Positions 12,254 through 23,310 of a DNA stretch of 64,000 nt are shown piece after piece. The stretch lies in assembly GCA_036346355.1 (NCBI GenBank), contig CM070581.1:5952001-6016000 (forward strand), in the 5' to 3' direction. This stretch comes from Rhipidocladum racemiflorum (taxonomy: Eukaryota; Streptophyta; Magnoliopsida; Poales; Poaceae). Each line of letters starts with the position of its first letter. Position 1 is the stretch's first letter. Both the position numbers and the translations under genes were made by a program. A model generated the notes under the pieces. The model was not told where the DNA came from, made no database searches, and worked only from the letters and a program-made list of their open reading frames with translations.

Positions 12254-12652
12254 GATATCTATAGACCGACTAATTAAGTAAATGCACGCACGCACTCAAC
12301 GATAACTCCTAATCTCTAAGTAGGTCGTCCTAATCCCATTCGAGGATATGTGGTTCGAGCAAGTTCCTAATTAAGATGTTGTACAAACTTTAGAGAAAAT
12401 TTCAAGAAGATCTTCCCGCCGTTCTCCAAATACACGTATCGACAACATGTCAAGAGGATGTGTATTCAGAGAACACCGCCGAGAGATGCTTCCGAAACTT
12501 TCACTACAGTTTGTACAATGCCTAGAACTTGCCTCGCCACATATCCTCGAATCGCCCAAAAACGTGGGATACCTGAGATCGCTTATTTATAAATATGCCA
12601 TTTTAGCATACTTATAAACAAGCACCCTCGAACGGGAGACGCATAGGTTACG
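12254..12652 (-). promoter_or_regulatory. Duplicated leader with foldback, copy 2 (before TNP2)
   Basis: Partner of the stretch at 7,205-7,579. The foldback here is 12339-12551, again opening TTCGAGGATATGTGG and closing with the inverse. The shared tail ends AACGGGAGACGCATAGGTTACG minus the last bases. The ATG of the TNP2 gene is about 110 bp downstream on the minus strand. Confidence 0.7.
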
Positions 12653-13067
12653 TGACCTAATTAACAATTATGACATGTAATGTACACATTCACCAAATAA
12701 AAAAATTAATTTAAGTCCAACGGCAATATTGAAGAGATTTCTAAGAATTAATGCTGGTCACCTTTCGAGGAAAACCACAAACGAGGGGAAATCTAGCTCC
12801 TGATCAAGCTAGCTAGGGTTTCAATTAACGGAGACCTTCAACGCACCGATCTCCTCCACCATACACTCGCTAATGAGACCAAATCAAAATCGAATAATGT
12901 ACGTTAATACAACATTGAAGGGATTCGAAGGAATCGGGCCCACCTTTTGAATAAAGCCACAGGTAAGATAGGCTGGAAAATAGAGAAATCGCCTAGCGAA
13001 CTAACTCGACGAGAGTTAATAAGTTCATTCCGAGTCCAGACGGTACATATAAAACCTAGCGAGCCTC

Positions 13068-13282
13068 ATCACAATCGGTTCTATAGAAGAACCGTTTGTG
13101 ATTAATTAGTTATCACCGCCGCTTATATGTAAAACCGATCGTGATAATTTGATTCTCAACAACATCGGTTTCTTTATAGAACCGAATACGTATATCGTAT
13201 CTGTGTCGGTTCTCAAGAAGAACCGACTGCAATAACTCCAGTCAACACAGTCGGTTCGGGATATGAACCGACACGGATATCC
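13068..13282. repeat. Internal cluster of CACTA terminal-type motifs (divergent promoter region)
   Basis: About five inverted pairs of the CGGTT/AACCG motif lie between the minus-strand TNP2 gene and the plus-strand acidic frame. The position suggests transposase-type binding sites in a two-way promoter, by analogy with TNPA binding at En/Spm ends. Confidence 0.85.
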
Positions 13283-13456
13283 ATTCGCCCCCACGTCTTC
13301 CCCGCCATTTTGACGTTCAAACAATACTAGCATTGATCACACCATCGATCGCAGCAATGCCCTTTCATATAACTCCTTTCGCTCTTCTCGCATCCTGGTC
13401 ACATCGGTACAAGTCTTCCATATAGCTCCTTTCGTTCTTCTGCATCTTCGACCGCA

Positions 13457-13883
13457 ATGGCGGTGCCACCACCATCTCCGGCATATCGACTCACGGTGGA
13501 ATCACCGTGCGATCCTCCACCGCCACGGCTAGCCTCAGCCTCCGGCGCCTCACTCCGGCGTGGCGCCAGCGCCCCACCTGTCTCCCGTCGTCCCTCCCGG
13601 CTTCTCACCCCATCCGGGCGCCTCCAAAGGCAGCAGGAAGCGCCCCAGAGATGACGACGACGAGGAGGAGGAGGAGGAGGACGACGAGGAGGAGGACGAC
13701 GATGAGGAGGAGGACGACGACGACTACGAGGGGGACGACGACGACGACGAGGAGGAGGAGGAGGAGGAGGAGGAGGAGGAGGAGGAGTACTACGCGCCGA
13801 TCACCATAGGGACCGGCGCGTCGTCTAGATCGGGTTCATCATCGGAGGATGAACCATCACTAGTCCGCGTAGTCTCCAAATGA
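13457..13883 (+). pseudogene. Divergent acidic (Asp/Glu-rich) reading frame in CACTA element
   Basis: A frame from ATG 13457 gives a proline-rich start (MAVPPPSPAYRLTVES). A second frame, blocked upstream by a TAG at 13530 and lacking its own ATG, continues with SRKRPRD, about 60 almost purely acidic residues, then YYAPITIGTG and SSEDEPSLVRVVSK before the stop at 13881-13883. The two parts probably belong to one protein with a single frameshift near 13,540-13,600. A basic patch followed by a long acidic tract resembles nuclear acidic proteins, but I do not recognise a family. The GAG/GAC repeat (13,650-13,790) makes length changes likely. Confidence 0.5.
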
Positions 13884-14577
13884 CTCTGGCGACTGAGTGA
13901 CTCGGGTCACTCGGATGACTCCTGCTGACTCGGGTTACTCTGCTAGAGCCGCGGGTCGTAAATTTAATATATTAGGTGTAATGCATCCCCCTTTATATGT
14001 TTACTAATTATAAACAATGGATGTGGTGATATATTGTAATGAAATAGTACAAGCTTGTTTAATATATTAGGGTTAATTGTTGGCCTAGTGCAGATGAAGT
14101 CAATTCATTTGCCTTTACACTATTTTGAATCTCTTTTATATTTTTGTGCATTGTATCTTTCTAATGTTCTGCTGTAATGCGTCCAAGTCAAAATGTTTCA
14201 TGTCCTATTGATAAAAAAAAACAAGTATAATGTGTGGAATGGTATATATATTATTATTATCTCATTGCATGCATGCTACTATAATGTTATATATAATTTG
14301 CATCACTACATGTGTCTATATAAATTGTCCGAGAGTTGAACCGCGAGTTGGGATTCTAGCAGATCAGTCGTTTCATCGTCAGAAAATACAAGTTTTGCAC
14401 AAATATTAAAGCATGAATGAAAGGTACAAGAGGTCCGTGTTGGGATTCTAGCAGAGCTGGCCGTGTTGGAGTTTGTTTTTTTCTTCTTCCCTGAAGGGGA
14501 AATGTGTGAGTGGAGGATCTCACTAAAACTATGTTTGTAATGAATCGTTTCTTGGTTGCACCTAATGGTGTTATGAA

Positions 14578-14952
14578 ATCATCACAATCGGTTGAAAAGA
14601 ATCGATTGTGATAACCTCAGCTCATCACAATCGGTTTCTTCCCAAAACCGATTATGATAATACCTTCTCATTACAATCGGTTCTCGAAAAGAACTGATTG
14701 TGATAACCCCTGTGCTCAGGACAATCGGTTTCTTCCCAAAACCGATTGTGCTAATACCTACTTATTACAATCGGTTTTAGATAAAAACCGATTGTGATAA
14801 TAAAATTATTATCACAATCGGTTCTTATCTAGAACCGATTGGGATTATTATCGTATCACAATCGGTTCTCTCTCAGAACCGATTGTGATAACCTCTTACC
14901 AAGATTTCCAGATGGAATATGCTTATCACAATCGGTTCTGAAGTCAAAAGTT
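14578..14952. repeat. CACTA subterminal repeat array, right end
   Basis: About 16 copies of the ATCACAATCGGTT core in alternating orientation, matching the left-end array. This is the promoter-proximal end if the minus-strand genes define element polarity. Confidence 0.9.
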
Positions 14953-15004
14953 TAGAACCGACACAGATGAAGCGATAGTAATGTGTCATTCTGTAGTAGT
15001 GCTC

Positions 15005-15240
15005 CTTGATTCGAGTAGCTCCAAGATAGCATCCCAGTTGTTTTCTTACCTCCATGGCTTGCAGCGACTCCGTCTCTGGTCATCCTCTGGCAATCCTCGA
15101 TCGTTTGGGATCATCATCCACCTCACTATGACCTAGCATCGTCGTCCTGGAACCATAAAAAACAAGAAAACACATCATATAGCAATGTCCAAAATGATAT
15201 GCAATAATAATCCAATACTACTTATAATATCAGCCGAAGG
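15005..15240. other. Sequence continuing the CACTA target site
   Basis: This joins directly to 3,061 once the CACTA element is removed. It probably continues the old repeat seen at 1,700-3,064. No gene is visible. Confidence 0.4.
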
Positions 15241-15659
15241 TTTCCTGAGCCCTCAGCCCCCCACGTCACCCCACCCACTCTCTCTCCCTGTCTTGCAAAA
15301 AAAACCTCCGATTCTTTAGAATTACGGATAGATCCTTTCCATTTATGAATAAGTCCTTTCTAATTTTCTGTGAGTGGAAAATATTTTTTCCCGGTTCGCG
15401 TTTATGTCCTCCGTTCGCCGTTTTACACAAAGAGCCTCCCGTTAAGTACTAATTGCGAACGAGCCCTTTCTTATTTATTCGAAATAGCGAACAAGTCCAA
15501 AATTATAACAAATAGGTCCCTGCACTTTTCGTTCAGGTTCTTTCTCCGTTTTTTCCAAAAAAATACTTTCGTGGTCAGTTTACTCTCCGGAGCATGGGAA
15601 AAATGTTTCTGTGGTCTGTTTTTTCTACGGAAAAAAAACACAAATTTTTTTTCGTTCAC

Positions 15660-15691
15660 GCGCGCGGCGTGCGCCGCGCTTGCGTTTCTAG
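15660..15691 (+). mobile_element. Helitron-like 3' end (hairpin plus CTAG)
   Basis: A perfect 7-bp GC stem (GCGCGGC...GCCGCGC, 15662-15679, loop GTGC) is followed 8 bases later by CTAG at 15688-15691 and then T. This is the Helitron 3' signature: hairpin, about 10 nt, CTRR, host T. The 5' TC end was not found, but the T/A-rich stretch from about 15,290 upstream of the hairpin may belong to it. Confidence 0.45.
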
Positions 15692-15699
15692 TTGTTCAA

Positions 15700-16420
15700 A
15701 TTTCAAATCTAATTCAAATCAAACTTAAACTAGAGCACACCTAGCTCAAATAAGATCAATGACTCATCACAAAATATGGATAGACCTCCACATGGTTAAT
15801 TTTTCAACATGCTATTTGTAGGGCCATGCACACTCGTGTGGTATATGTACACTGTAAATGCACGAATTCAAGCCAAATGTGGGTTTTTTTCTTTGAAAAT
15901 TTCAGTCTTAGAGTATGTATCCATCTATAACAATTCAAATGAAACACGTGCCTTTAAAAAATATATTCGAATTCAAAAATTTTGAGCAAATTTAGATCCT
16001 ATACTTTGATAATTTTTATATATCATCACCCCATGTTGATATTTAAAACAATATGTATTTACGATCGAAAAGAGTATTAGCTTATATTGCATGCTATGCT
16101 AAAAATCCACTTCTTTTGCCTTCTCTAATCCTTCGTTTCATAAATTTAAAGGTTAATGTTTCAATTTTGTTGTTCCATCTTTATAAATGGACCCCTCTTT
16201 GATTTATCAAGGTCACTTCAACTGTGAACGTACCTCATATCAACCAAGAATCTAAACTTCTTAGCAACCCTAATCTACATCTAGACCAGCGACGACCATG
16301 ATTTATGAAGAGCACTAATCATATCACCAAGTGGAAAAGGCGCAAGAGACAACAGCATCATTCACGACCGGATCGACGTGACGCGGAAGCAACTTCCACC
16401 CGGTTTCCCCGATGTCCTAC
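15700..16420. other. AT-rich spacer, no gene seen
   Basis: Low-complexity AT-rich sequence without a recognised repeat or gene. Confidence 0.4.
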
Positions 16421-17028
16421 CAGCATCTCCACCAGAGTCCTTAAACCTCAAAATAGGAAGTGTAGTAAAAAAACAAATTCAACAGGGCTCCAACTCAAAC
16501 CCCTAAAATTAGGACACCTCAGCCCCAATTCTTAGGGAGCCCCAACTCAAGCCCTTAAAATTAGGAGGCCCCTAAATTTGCCTCCTCAGCCCCAATTCCC
16601 AAGGACACAAGTACATCCCCTATTATTGAAGACAGAGAAATACATGAGAGGCTTCGAGATGATCTTATTGAGTATTTGTGAGCAATTCACAGCGCTTCGT
16701 AGTTTGATCATTGTTCGGAGTTTCTATTTATCTATTTATCATGTTTTGAAAATTTTAAATTTAAATTTGAAATATCATGTTTTTAAATTGTAAATGTTAA
16801 TATGCTTATGTTTTATGTATTACAAATATTTTTGATTGAATTTTAGTAGTGTCAAATGAAGATTATACATAGCGGATATGTCAAAATAGGAGAAAAAGTA
16901 AAATAGGGGCTGAGATTTAGGGGTTGTTGCTGAACTTATGCTCTGAAAACAGGACCCCAAAAAATAGGAGGAGTCTCTAAATCCAAAATAAGTAACCTGT
17001 TTTAGGAGGTCCTTGTTGGAGATGCTCT
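16421..17028. mobile_element. MITE-like element, about 600 bp
   Basis: The left end CAGCATCTCCACC and the right end (inverse AGAGCATCTCCAAC) form imperfect terminal repeats. The following 40 bases are also loosely inverted (CCTAAAA/TTTTAGG motifs). TAC flanks both sides (16418-16420 and 17029-17031). No coding capacity. The family is uncertain. Confidence 0.45.
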
Positions 17029-17087
17029 TACCGATTTTTTTAGGGATGAATCAGTGTACAAGTGGGCGACCACAAATGATCACACCA

Positions 17088-17096
17088 CCATGTACA
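17088..17096. repeat. 9-bp target duplication, left (Mutator-like element)
   Basis: CCATGTACA here is identical to 30402-30410 on the other side of the element. Nine bases is the standard Mutator target duplication. Confidence 0.9.
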
Positions 17097-17292
17097 GGAA
17101 AAAAAGCTGAAATATACAATATATAAATCAAAATTTCAGAAATATACATAAAAAATTTAAAATAGCAAAAGTACCAGCTGGACCCGCCGCGCCACGTGGC
17201 GGCCGCCACGCCCTATGGCGGTAGCCCTGGCTGCCGCCACCCCCCACGGCGGCAGCCAGGTGGCACCGTCCCCCGCTGCCACGTGTCCACTT
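17097..17292 (+). repeat. MULE left terminal inverted repeat
   Basis: AT-rich outer 80 bp are followed by a GC-rich part with nested inversions of GGCTGCCGCCA and TGGCGGCAGCC and closing with CCACGTGTCC. It matches 30,192-30,401 in inverse orientation. Confidence 0.88.
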
Positions 17293-17631
17293 TTTGGAAA
17301 TTTGAATTTTTTTTTCATGTTTTTTTTTTTTGAAGCCAGGTGGCGTCGCAAGGGGGGCTTAGGGGGGGCCGGCCAAGCTGAAATAATGGAGATTTTGCTC
17401 CATGCCTGGTTGCTTTCGGCGCAAATGGATGCATGCACATGGGTGAATAGAAGGCAGTGGTTGGCACAGCAAGAAACGTCGCGTCAAATCAATTCTTGTC
17501 GGAATCCGAAGCGCATTATAGCTGCGATTTCAGGTTATAACGGTGGTAATGAACGCGATTATAAAAAAACAAGATAGTTATACGTAAGAAAATCACGATT
17601 AACGTAAACGTCACAGTGATGACGTTGGCTC

Positions 17632-17639
17632 CTATAAAG
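17632..17639 (+). promoter_or_regulatory. TATA box of the MULE gene
   Basis: CTATAAAG is followed by a purine-rich leader (about 17,690-17,820) made of about four 27-30-bp units around GGGAGCCAGTGTGAGAGCAG. This is the only TATA-plus-leader arrangement between the left terminal repeat and the first coding exon. Confidence 0.5.
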
Positions 17640-18235
17640 ACAGGTCGCCAGGGGCACCGAGGACTTGCGCGTTTCTTCGCATTGTTGTAGAGCAAGAGAG
17701 AAGAGACCCTGGGAGCCAGTGTGAGAGCAGAGAGCCTGGGAGCTAGTGTGAGAGCAGGGAGCTTGGGAGCTGAGTGAGAGTAGAGTGGAGAGCTTGATAG
17801 CAGAGAGCGTAGAGGCGAGGACATCATATTGAGAGCGCGAAGACAGGAGACTAATTAGTCGGTGGTTATAGTTTGTTGAAATTTTCATAAAGTTTATTTA
17901 TTTTGAATTATTTCATTCATGTATTTTATATTGCAGGTATTTCTGAGGAACATTTATTTATTGCTCGAGCTTGAGTGATCATCTGTAAAACTTCGAAAAG
18001 GTTAGTTACAAATCCTCATGAAGAATAGTATGTTTTTTACAGTGTAGTATTAGTGACAAATGCAGAAAAACATGGTAAATGAGTACAAGACGATATGATA
18101 ATCTTAGTGTAATATTACGTGCATAAAATAACATGCAGTAGTTAAATAAAAGAATATCCCCGCCGTCCATAAAAATTACGAATGAATCGTAGCACCTAAA
18201 TATTGTTGCATAAAATAACAATATTTTTTTGAAAC

Positions 18236-20100
18236 GATGAGGCTCTCTAGAGTTCAGGACCCTCTAGCGAGCTTGTACTCGAACGTTGAACTGTCTCGGG
18301 GGGCTGGACCCTCCGATGACCATTGGACTGTATTTATTTCGCACGTTTATTCGCTTGCGCGAAGGACTGTTTTTATTTTTGGACGTAATCACTACTTGGA
18401 CCCGAAAGGAGTTGTCCTCCTTTCTGAACTTAACAACTCGAACCAAAGTAGCCGGTTAATCTGACTTAAATATTGGTGGCCCGAAGTTCAGCACCGTGGT
18501 AAGCTACTTTCCCTTATTACTTATGTGACCTCATCTTTGTTGTTATTGCTTCGTGTAGGTACCGTCATTGCGAGACTGCACCACGACGACCTCAACCCTG
18601 TTCGATGGACTCGGAGCAAGGCAAGCACATCCCCTTTTGTCATGTTCATGCCATGCTTTTACCAAGCTAATGTTGTTATCTTTGAAATGTATGTATGCAT
18701 GCGTTCTTCTAGGTAAACACCCTTTATTGTGAACCTTGTAGATATATCCTAGCATTCCACTAAAATTTGCTAATATTTTGGCATAAAATATTACAAACTA
18801 GTAGTTAAATTAAATGATATGACCGCATCCCATAAGATTTATGAATTAACCGTAACACCTAAAAATGTGTACGTAAGTATGAAATTCGAATGGAATAAAC
18901 AGCTCAATTAGTTCTTCCCACATAAAATAAGAGCCATTTATTTGGACTGAGTCTATCCGTAGGTAAGGACCCTCAAGTAGCTTGCACTCGAGCGTTGAAA
19001 TATGTCGGGCGTTGGAGCCTCCGATGGACCATTGCATTGTATTTATTTCGCATAGTTATTTTGCCTTCTTACATAACACCGTGTCTAGCTCTCGTAAATT
19101 TGGTAAAAATAAATATTGGAATGTAATTGGAAAGCTATAGTGAAATGTTACGACGGTATTAGGAAACATAAGTACAATGCTATTATGATATTATGTGTGT
19201 AGCAGTAATCTATGTGATATTATGTGCGGAGAACATGAATTAACCGTGACACCTAAAAATGTTTACGTAAGTAAGAATATTACATGAATTAACAACCTTA
19301 TTTTGGGACACTCTGCCGAGGTAACCTTGTGCTGTCTGGGGGGGCTGGACCCTCCGATGACCATGGGCCTGTCTATATTTCACACGATCTTCACCTTAAG
19401 CATAGGACTGTGTTTTTTTTGGACGTAATCACAACTTGGACCCTGAAAGGAGTTGACCTCCTTTCTGAACCTAATTACTCGAACCAAAGTTGCTGCTTAA
19501 TCCGACTTAAATATTGGTGGCACGAAGTTGTGGACTGTGTTAAGTCATTTTGCCTTATTACTTATTCGACTTCGTATTGTTGTATTTATTTTTGGACGTA
19601 ATCATTACTTGGACCCGAAAGGAGTTGACCTCCTTTCTGAACCTAATAACTGGAACCAAAGTAGCTGCTTAATCTGACTTAATTTTTTTGACCCGAAAGG
19701 AGTCTCTGCAGAGGTCAGGACCCTCTGCCGAGCTTCTGCTCGAACGTTCCACTGTATTTATTTCGCATGATGATTCGCTCCAGCGAAGGACTGTTTTTTT
19801 GGACGTAATATCTACTTGGACCCGAAAGGAGTTGACCTCCTTTCTGAACTTTACAACTCGAACCAAAGTATCCACTTAATCCGACTTAAATATTGGTGGG
19901 CGGAAGTTTTCCTTTATTACTTATTGCACTTCTTATTGTTCTTTTTGCTTCGTGTAGGTACCGACACTGCAGAGACCGCACACGTTGACCTCGACGCCGT
20001 TCCAGAAAACTCAGAGCAAGGCAAGCATCTCCCCTTATATCATGCTGCTAGCACGCTTTTACCAAACTTATGTTGTTATGATGAAATGTATGCATGCATG
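18236..20100 (+). repeat. Modular duplications in the MULE 5' region
   Basis: A module containing GGACCCTC...GAGCTT, a TTGGACGTAATC step and GGACCCGAAAGGAGTTG occurs at 18,236-18,530, 19,310-19,575 and 19,700-19,950, with partial copies at about 18,950 and 19,590. A second module (GCTTCGTGTAGGTACCG to AGCAAGGCAAGC) follows at 18,548-18,640 and 19,948-20,030, 1.4 kb apart. The second module ends in splice-like signals (TGTAG then GTAC), so these may be duplicated non-coding exons. Small frames across them carry no domain. Confidence 0.75.
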
Positions 20101-20354
20101 CTGCTAGTAGTATTTTACATGATATTATGAGTGTGGAGAATGTGGTTTTAGGATTTAATAAACTGCATATGTCTTGTGCTAGTATGTTATATAACATATA
20201 CATAATTATATGTTGGCATACATTTCAACTGTACGTAACCATTACATTAATGCTTTCGTAATTACAATTTGAGTAATGCCAATACGTTTAAAGATGTTAG
20301 CGGTGCGTGTGTGCATTTATTGTTGACTACAATTATGTATTTCTACAGTCCTCG

Positions 20355-22860
20355 ATGGCGATCCCGCTTCATATATGGCATGGGGGGGAGCCCGAAAAAT
20401 TGCAGGGCCCATTTGTCAGCATGCATAATTGTGCACACATAGAGACAACTGTAAATCCACCGATAGAGTTGCGTACAGTAGCAAGAGCGGTTGCACGCGC
20501 TCTTAGTGTTGACCGTACGTTGTACAAGCTCGTGGTAGATGGGGTTAGGCCCCATGTAGTGCCAAATAGCTTGCTTTACGTGTACAGCCTATTCGAGCTC
20601 CGTAGAACGAGTGCCTGGCAGTTCTACATGGAGAAGGCCGCACAGGAAGGGTTCGCACTAGGTGTTCACGTGAAGCTGGTCCTCGCACCCCGGGGAGGCG
20701 AGGACGAGCCGAGCCAGGAGGAGGACGTGGGGGTCAATGCAGACGAACAACCCGACCAGAAGAGGAAATTGCGATGAGCTCGCAGCAAGTCCCGCTCAAG
20801 GGGCTTGGCGAGGATCAAGAGATGGATGCGCCCGTCCTCGAGGTTGATGCGGATGCCCTAGCGGATGACCCTCACCCTACTTATGGTGACGGTCCTGGCG
20901 AAGATGAGGACCGGGGCCGCAATCGCATTTTGCACTTCTTGAACCCGGCCGACCGTGTTCGGCCCGCTTGGAGGATATTTCTAGGCGTGGGCAAGACTAT
21001 AGCGATATAGAACTCGAGCAGGAGTTTGCCACAAAGGAGGAAGCGATGCACTTCTGCACTAATTACGCGGTGCTGACCCGGCGTGACCACCGTGTGACTC
21101 GCTCGGACCAGACCTGCTTCGAGCTTAGATGTAAGAAAGGGCAGCGGTCACGAATACTATGTTCGTGCGAACCGCCCTAAACATCAGCACCATTTCGTTA
21201 TAACTCGGTACACACCGCACACATATTGCAGGCGCTTGTTCGAACACAAGCGGTGTGGTGAAATCAAGATTCATCGCGCCAAATCCTGTTAGACGTCTTT
21301 GAAGGCCGACATTAGCCTCAGGCCGCAACCATAATTGCCGAGATGCGAGCAGACGAGGATGTCCATAAACTACTTGCAAGCTTGGCGAGCAAAGCGGATG
21401 GCTTTGAAAATGCTTTGTTTGGTAGTTTTATGGAGTCATTCAATTGGGCTCCCACGACTACTAAGGCGGATAGCTGCAACAAACCCGGCTCGAATATGCT
21501 ATTCTTTGTCGAACCCGTGCAGCCTTCCGATGGAACGATCGCTCGAACACTACTACCTCCTCAGGGTGTTACGGGCGTTAGGTCCGTGCATCACGGCATT
21601 CGAAGAATCGCCCGTCTGTTATATGCGTGGATGGGACATTTACGTCCGGCCAAGATAATGGCACCCTACTCACCGCCCTAGCCGCCGATGCAAACAACCC
21701 GGCTACTACGGCTTCGCCGTGGTTGAGGGCGAAAGCAACGACGGTGGTTACGGTTCCCTGTCCCTGGTGAAGACCGTGTGGTGCGGGATAGGCCCGGTGT
21801 GTCGTCGTATCGGACCGTAATGCAGGGCTGCTGAACGCCCTCGATAGAATGGCGGAGGATGAAGATTGCCATTGCCGGTGGAGAGACGTTCAGCGTAGAT
21901 GGTGCATGCGTCACCTTGGGCGAACACATACACCATGTGCAGGAACAAGAACATGGTGAAGCTATTCAAAACCCTATGCATGCAAAACCAAGCTGCGCCA
22001 AGTTCGATACTGATATTTAACCAGGTGAGCAGCGCTCAAAGGAACTGGTGGCGGAAGAGACCACGGAGGGCACCACAGGTAATTGGTGGCTCGGAGGTCT
22101 CCGTCTGGCGCAAGATGACATTCGCTCAATGGATAGCTCGTAAACCCGCCGAGAGATGGGCACAGGCGCCGCGATACAAATGGTGCTCGGTAAGATAATG
22201 CCCTCTCTAGTACGGTAGCACATCATTTGACAGCACTCTTTTCCACCTAAGCGGTATGCTTCTCTTCTGCAGATACTCCATCATGACGACGAACTTCGCC
22301 GAGTCGTACAACAATGTGCTGCGGGGGGCTCGTTGCCTACCCATTTGCTCAATCATTGAGCTCACATTTTTTAGGACCGCGAAATACTTTGTTGATCGCC
22401 AAAGGGCGGCGTACAACTGCGGCTCAACATTCGCTCCCCGCGTCGAGGCTTTGTTGCAGCGTCGTAGGCAGAAAGCTCAATTCCACCGCACGCGCATGAT
22501 GGACCCCGCGCAGAACATTTTTCTCGTCGAGTGCAAGCGCAAGCACCGTTCGGGATACTCCGCGGGGGACACAAACCAGAGATGCCAGCCGGCTGTATGA
22601 GGCGACCTGCTCATGCAACAAGCCTCGCCTAGAGCACATCCTCGCCGCACGCGTGCTAGCGGCGTGCCGTGAGATGGGGACAACGACGGCACACAATATG
22701 TCACACCGTACTACCGTATGGATGCCGTTAGAGCAACATGGACGGGCATTTCGAACCGTTCAACATCGGCACAAGCTACAAGACCTCCGAACCCCTACGT
22801 GGCTCCCGTATCCCACACTAAAGCGCGATCGCCGGGTAGACCAGCGTTCAGCGGTTTGAG
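20355..22860 (+). pseudogene. MULE transposase (MURA-like), frameshifted
   Basis: A first open part (ATG 20355 to 20777) follows a splice acceptor (TTCTACAG) and encodes a 140-residue N-terminal domain common in grass MULE proteins. Its stop overlaps the next ATG (20774), so both are probably one protein shifted by one base. Next come an acidic linker, a MuDR-type DNA-binding segment (EFATKEEAMHFCTNYAV at about 21,030), transposase-core fragments split among three frames (PRLLRRIAATNP, CITAFEESPVCY, AVVEGESND, VKTVWCGIG) and the block TTNFAESYNNVLRGARCLPI. The SWIM zinc-binding motif keeps CSC but has lost its second Cys/His pair (ILAAR). At least six frame changes and several stops rule out a working enzyme. 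Confidence 0.85.
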
Positions 22861-23310
22861 GGTGACATGGATGCGTCTCGGCGAGACGATGGCCTTCGGA
22901 TCGCCATCTGCAGTGACCAGGGCATGACCGTAGAAGCTGCCCAAACAGAGGGTGATGTTGTCCAATGTAATATTTCAACTATACGCTTAGACATGCAACA
23001 TCTTCCTACTACCTTCCTTTTGCATTCTCTTCGTGAAATTTCAGTTATGTAATTTATGAACCTAAATTTCTTTGGGTATGTACAATGGTTTTGAAATTTC
23101 TTCCGATGTTATTTTTTCAGTATTTCATTGTATCATTCCTGGAGATTATGCAGGCTTGTGATGGAGTTGCCGAGTCATTGCGATCGAAGTATGATGACGA
23201 CCACAGGGCCGGAAGTGGGCCTCCGGCCAGACGGTAACGTCATTACTACCTTGTCGTAACGTATCGCATAGCGTCACGCACCTTCGTTATGCTCAAGACG
23301 TTTACTTGCT

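Larger units (their letters stand above)
3065..15001 (-). mobile_element. Complete CACTA (En/Spm) DNA transposon, 11.9 kb
   Basis: The element starts CACTACTACAGA at 3065-3076 and ends with the exact inverse TCTGTAGTAGTG at 14990-15001. It is flanked by the 3-bp direct repeat CTC (3062-3064 and 15002-15004), the target duplication size of CACTA elements. Both ends carry long runs of a subterminal motif around ATCACAATCGGTT and its inverse. Inside are a TNP2-like transposase gene and a second Ptta/Ulp1-type gene, both on the minus strand, and an acidic frame on the plus strand. Ends are perfect but the TNP2 frame is broken at several places, so this copy was probably moved by proteins from another copy. 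Confidence 0.93.

Noticed and set aside
13660..13790. Arg/Thr-rich plus-strand frame (13,507-13,809)
   Set aside because: Shadow of the GAG/GAC trinucleotide tract; the acidic frame is the more protein-like reading and ends with non-repeat sequence.
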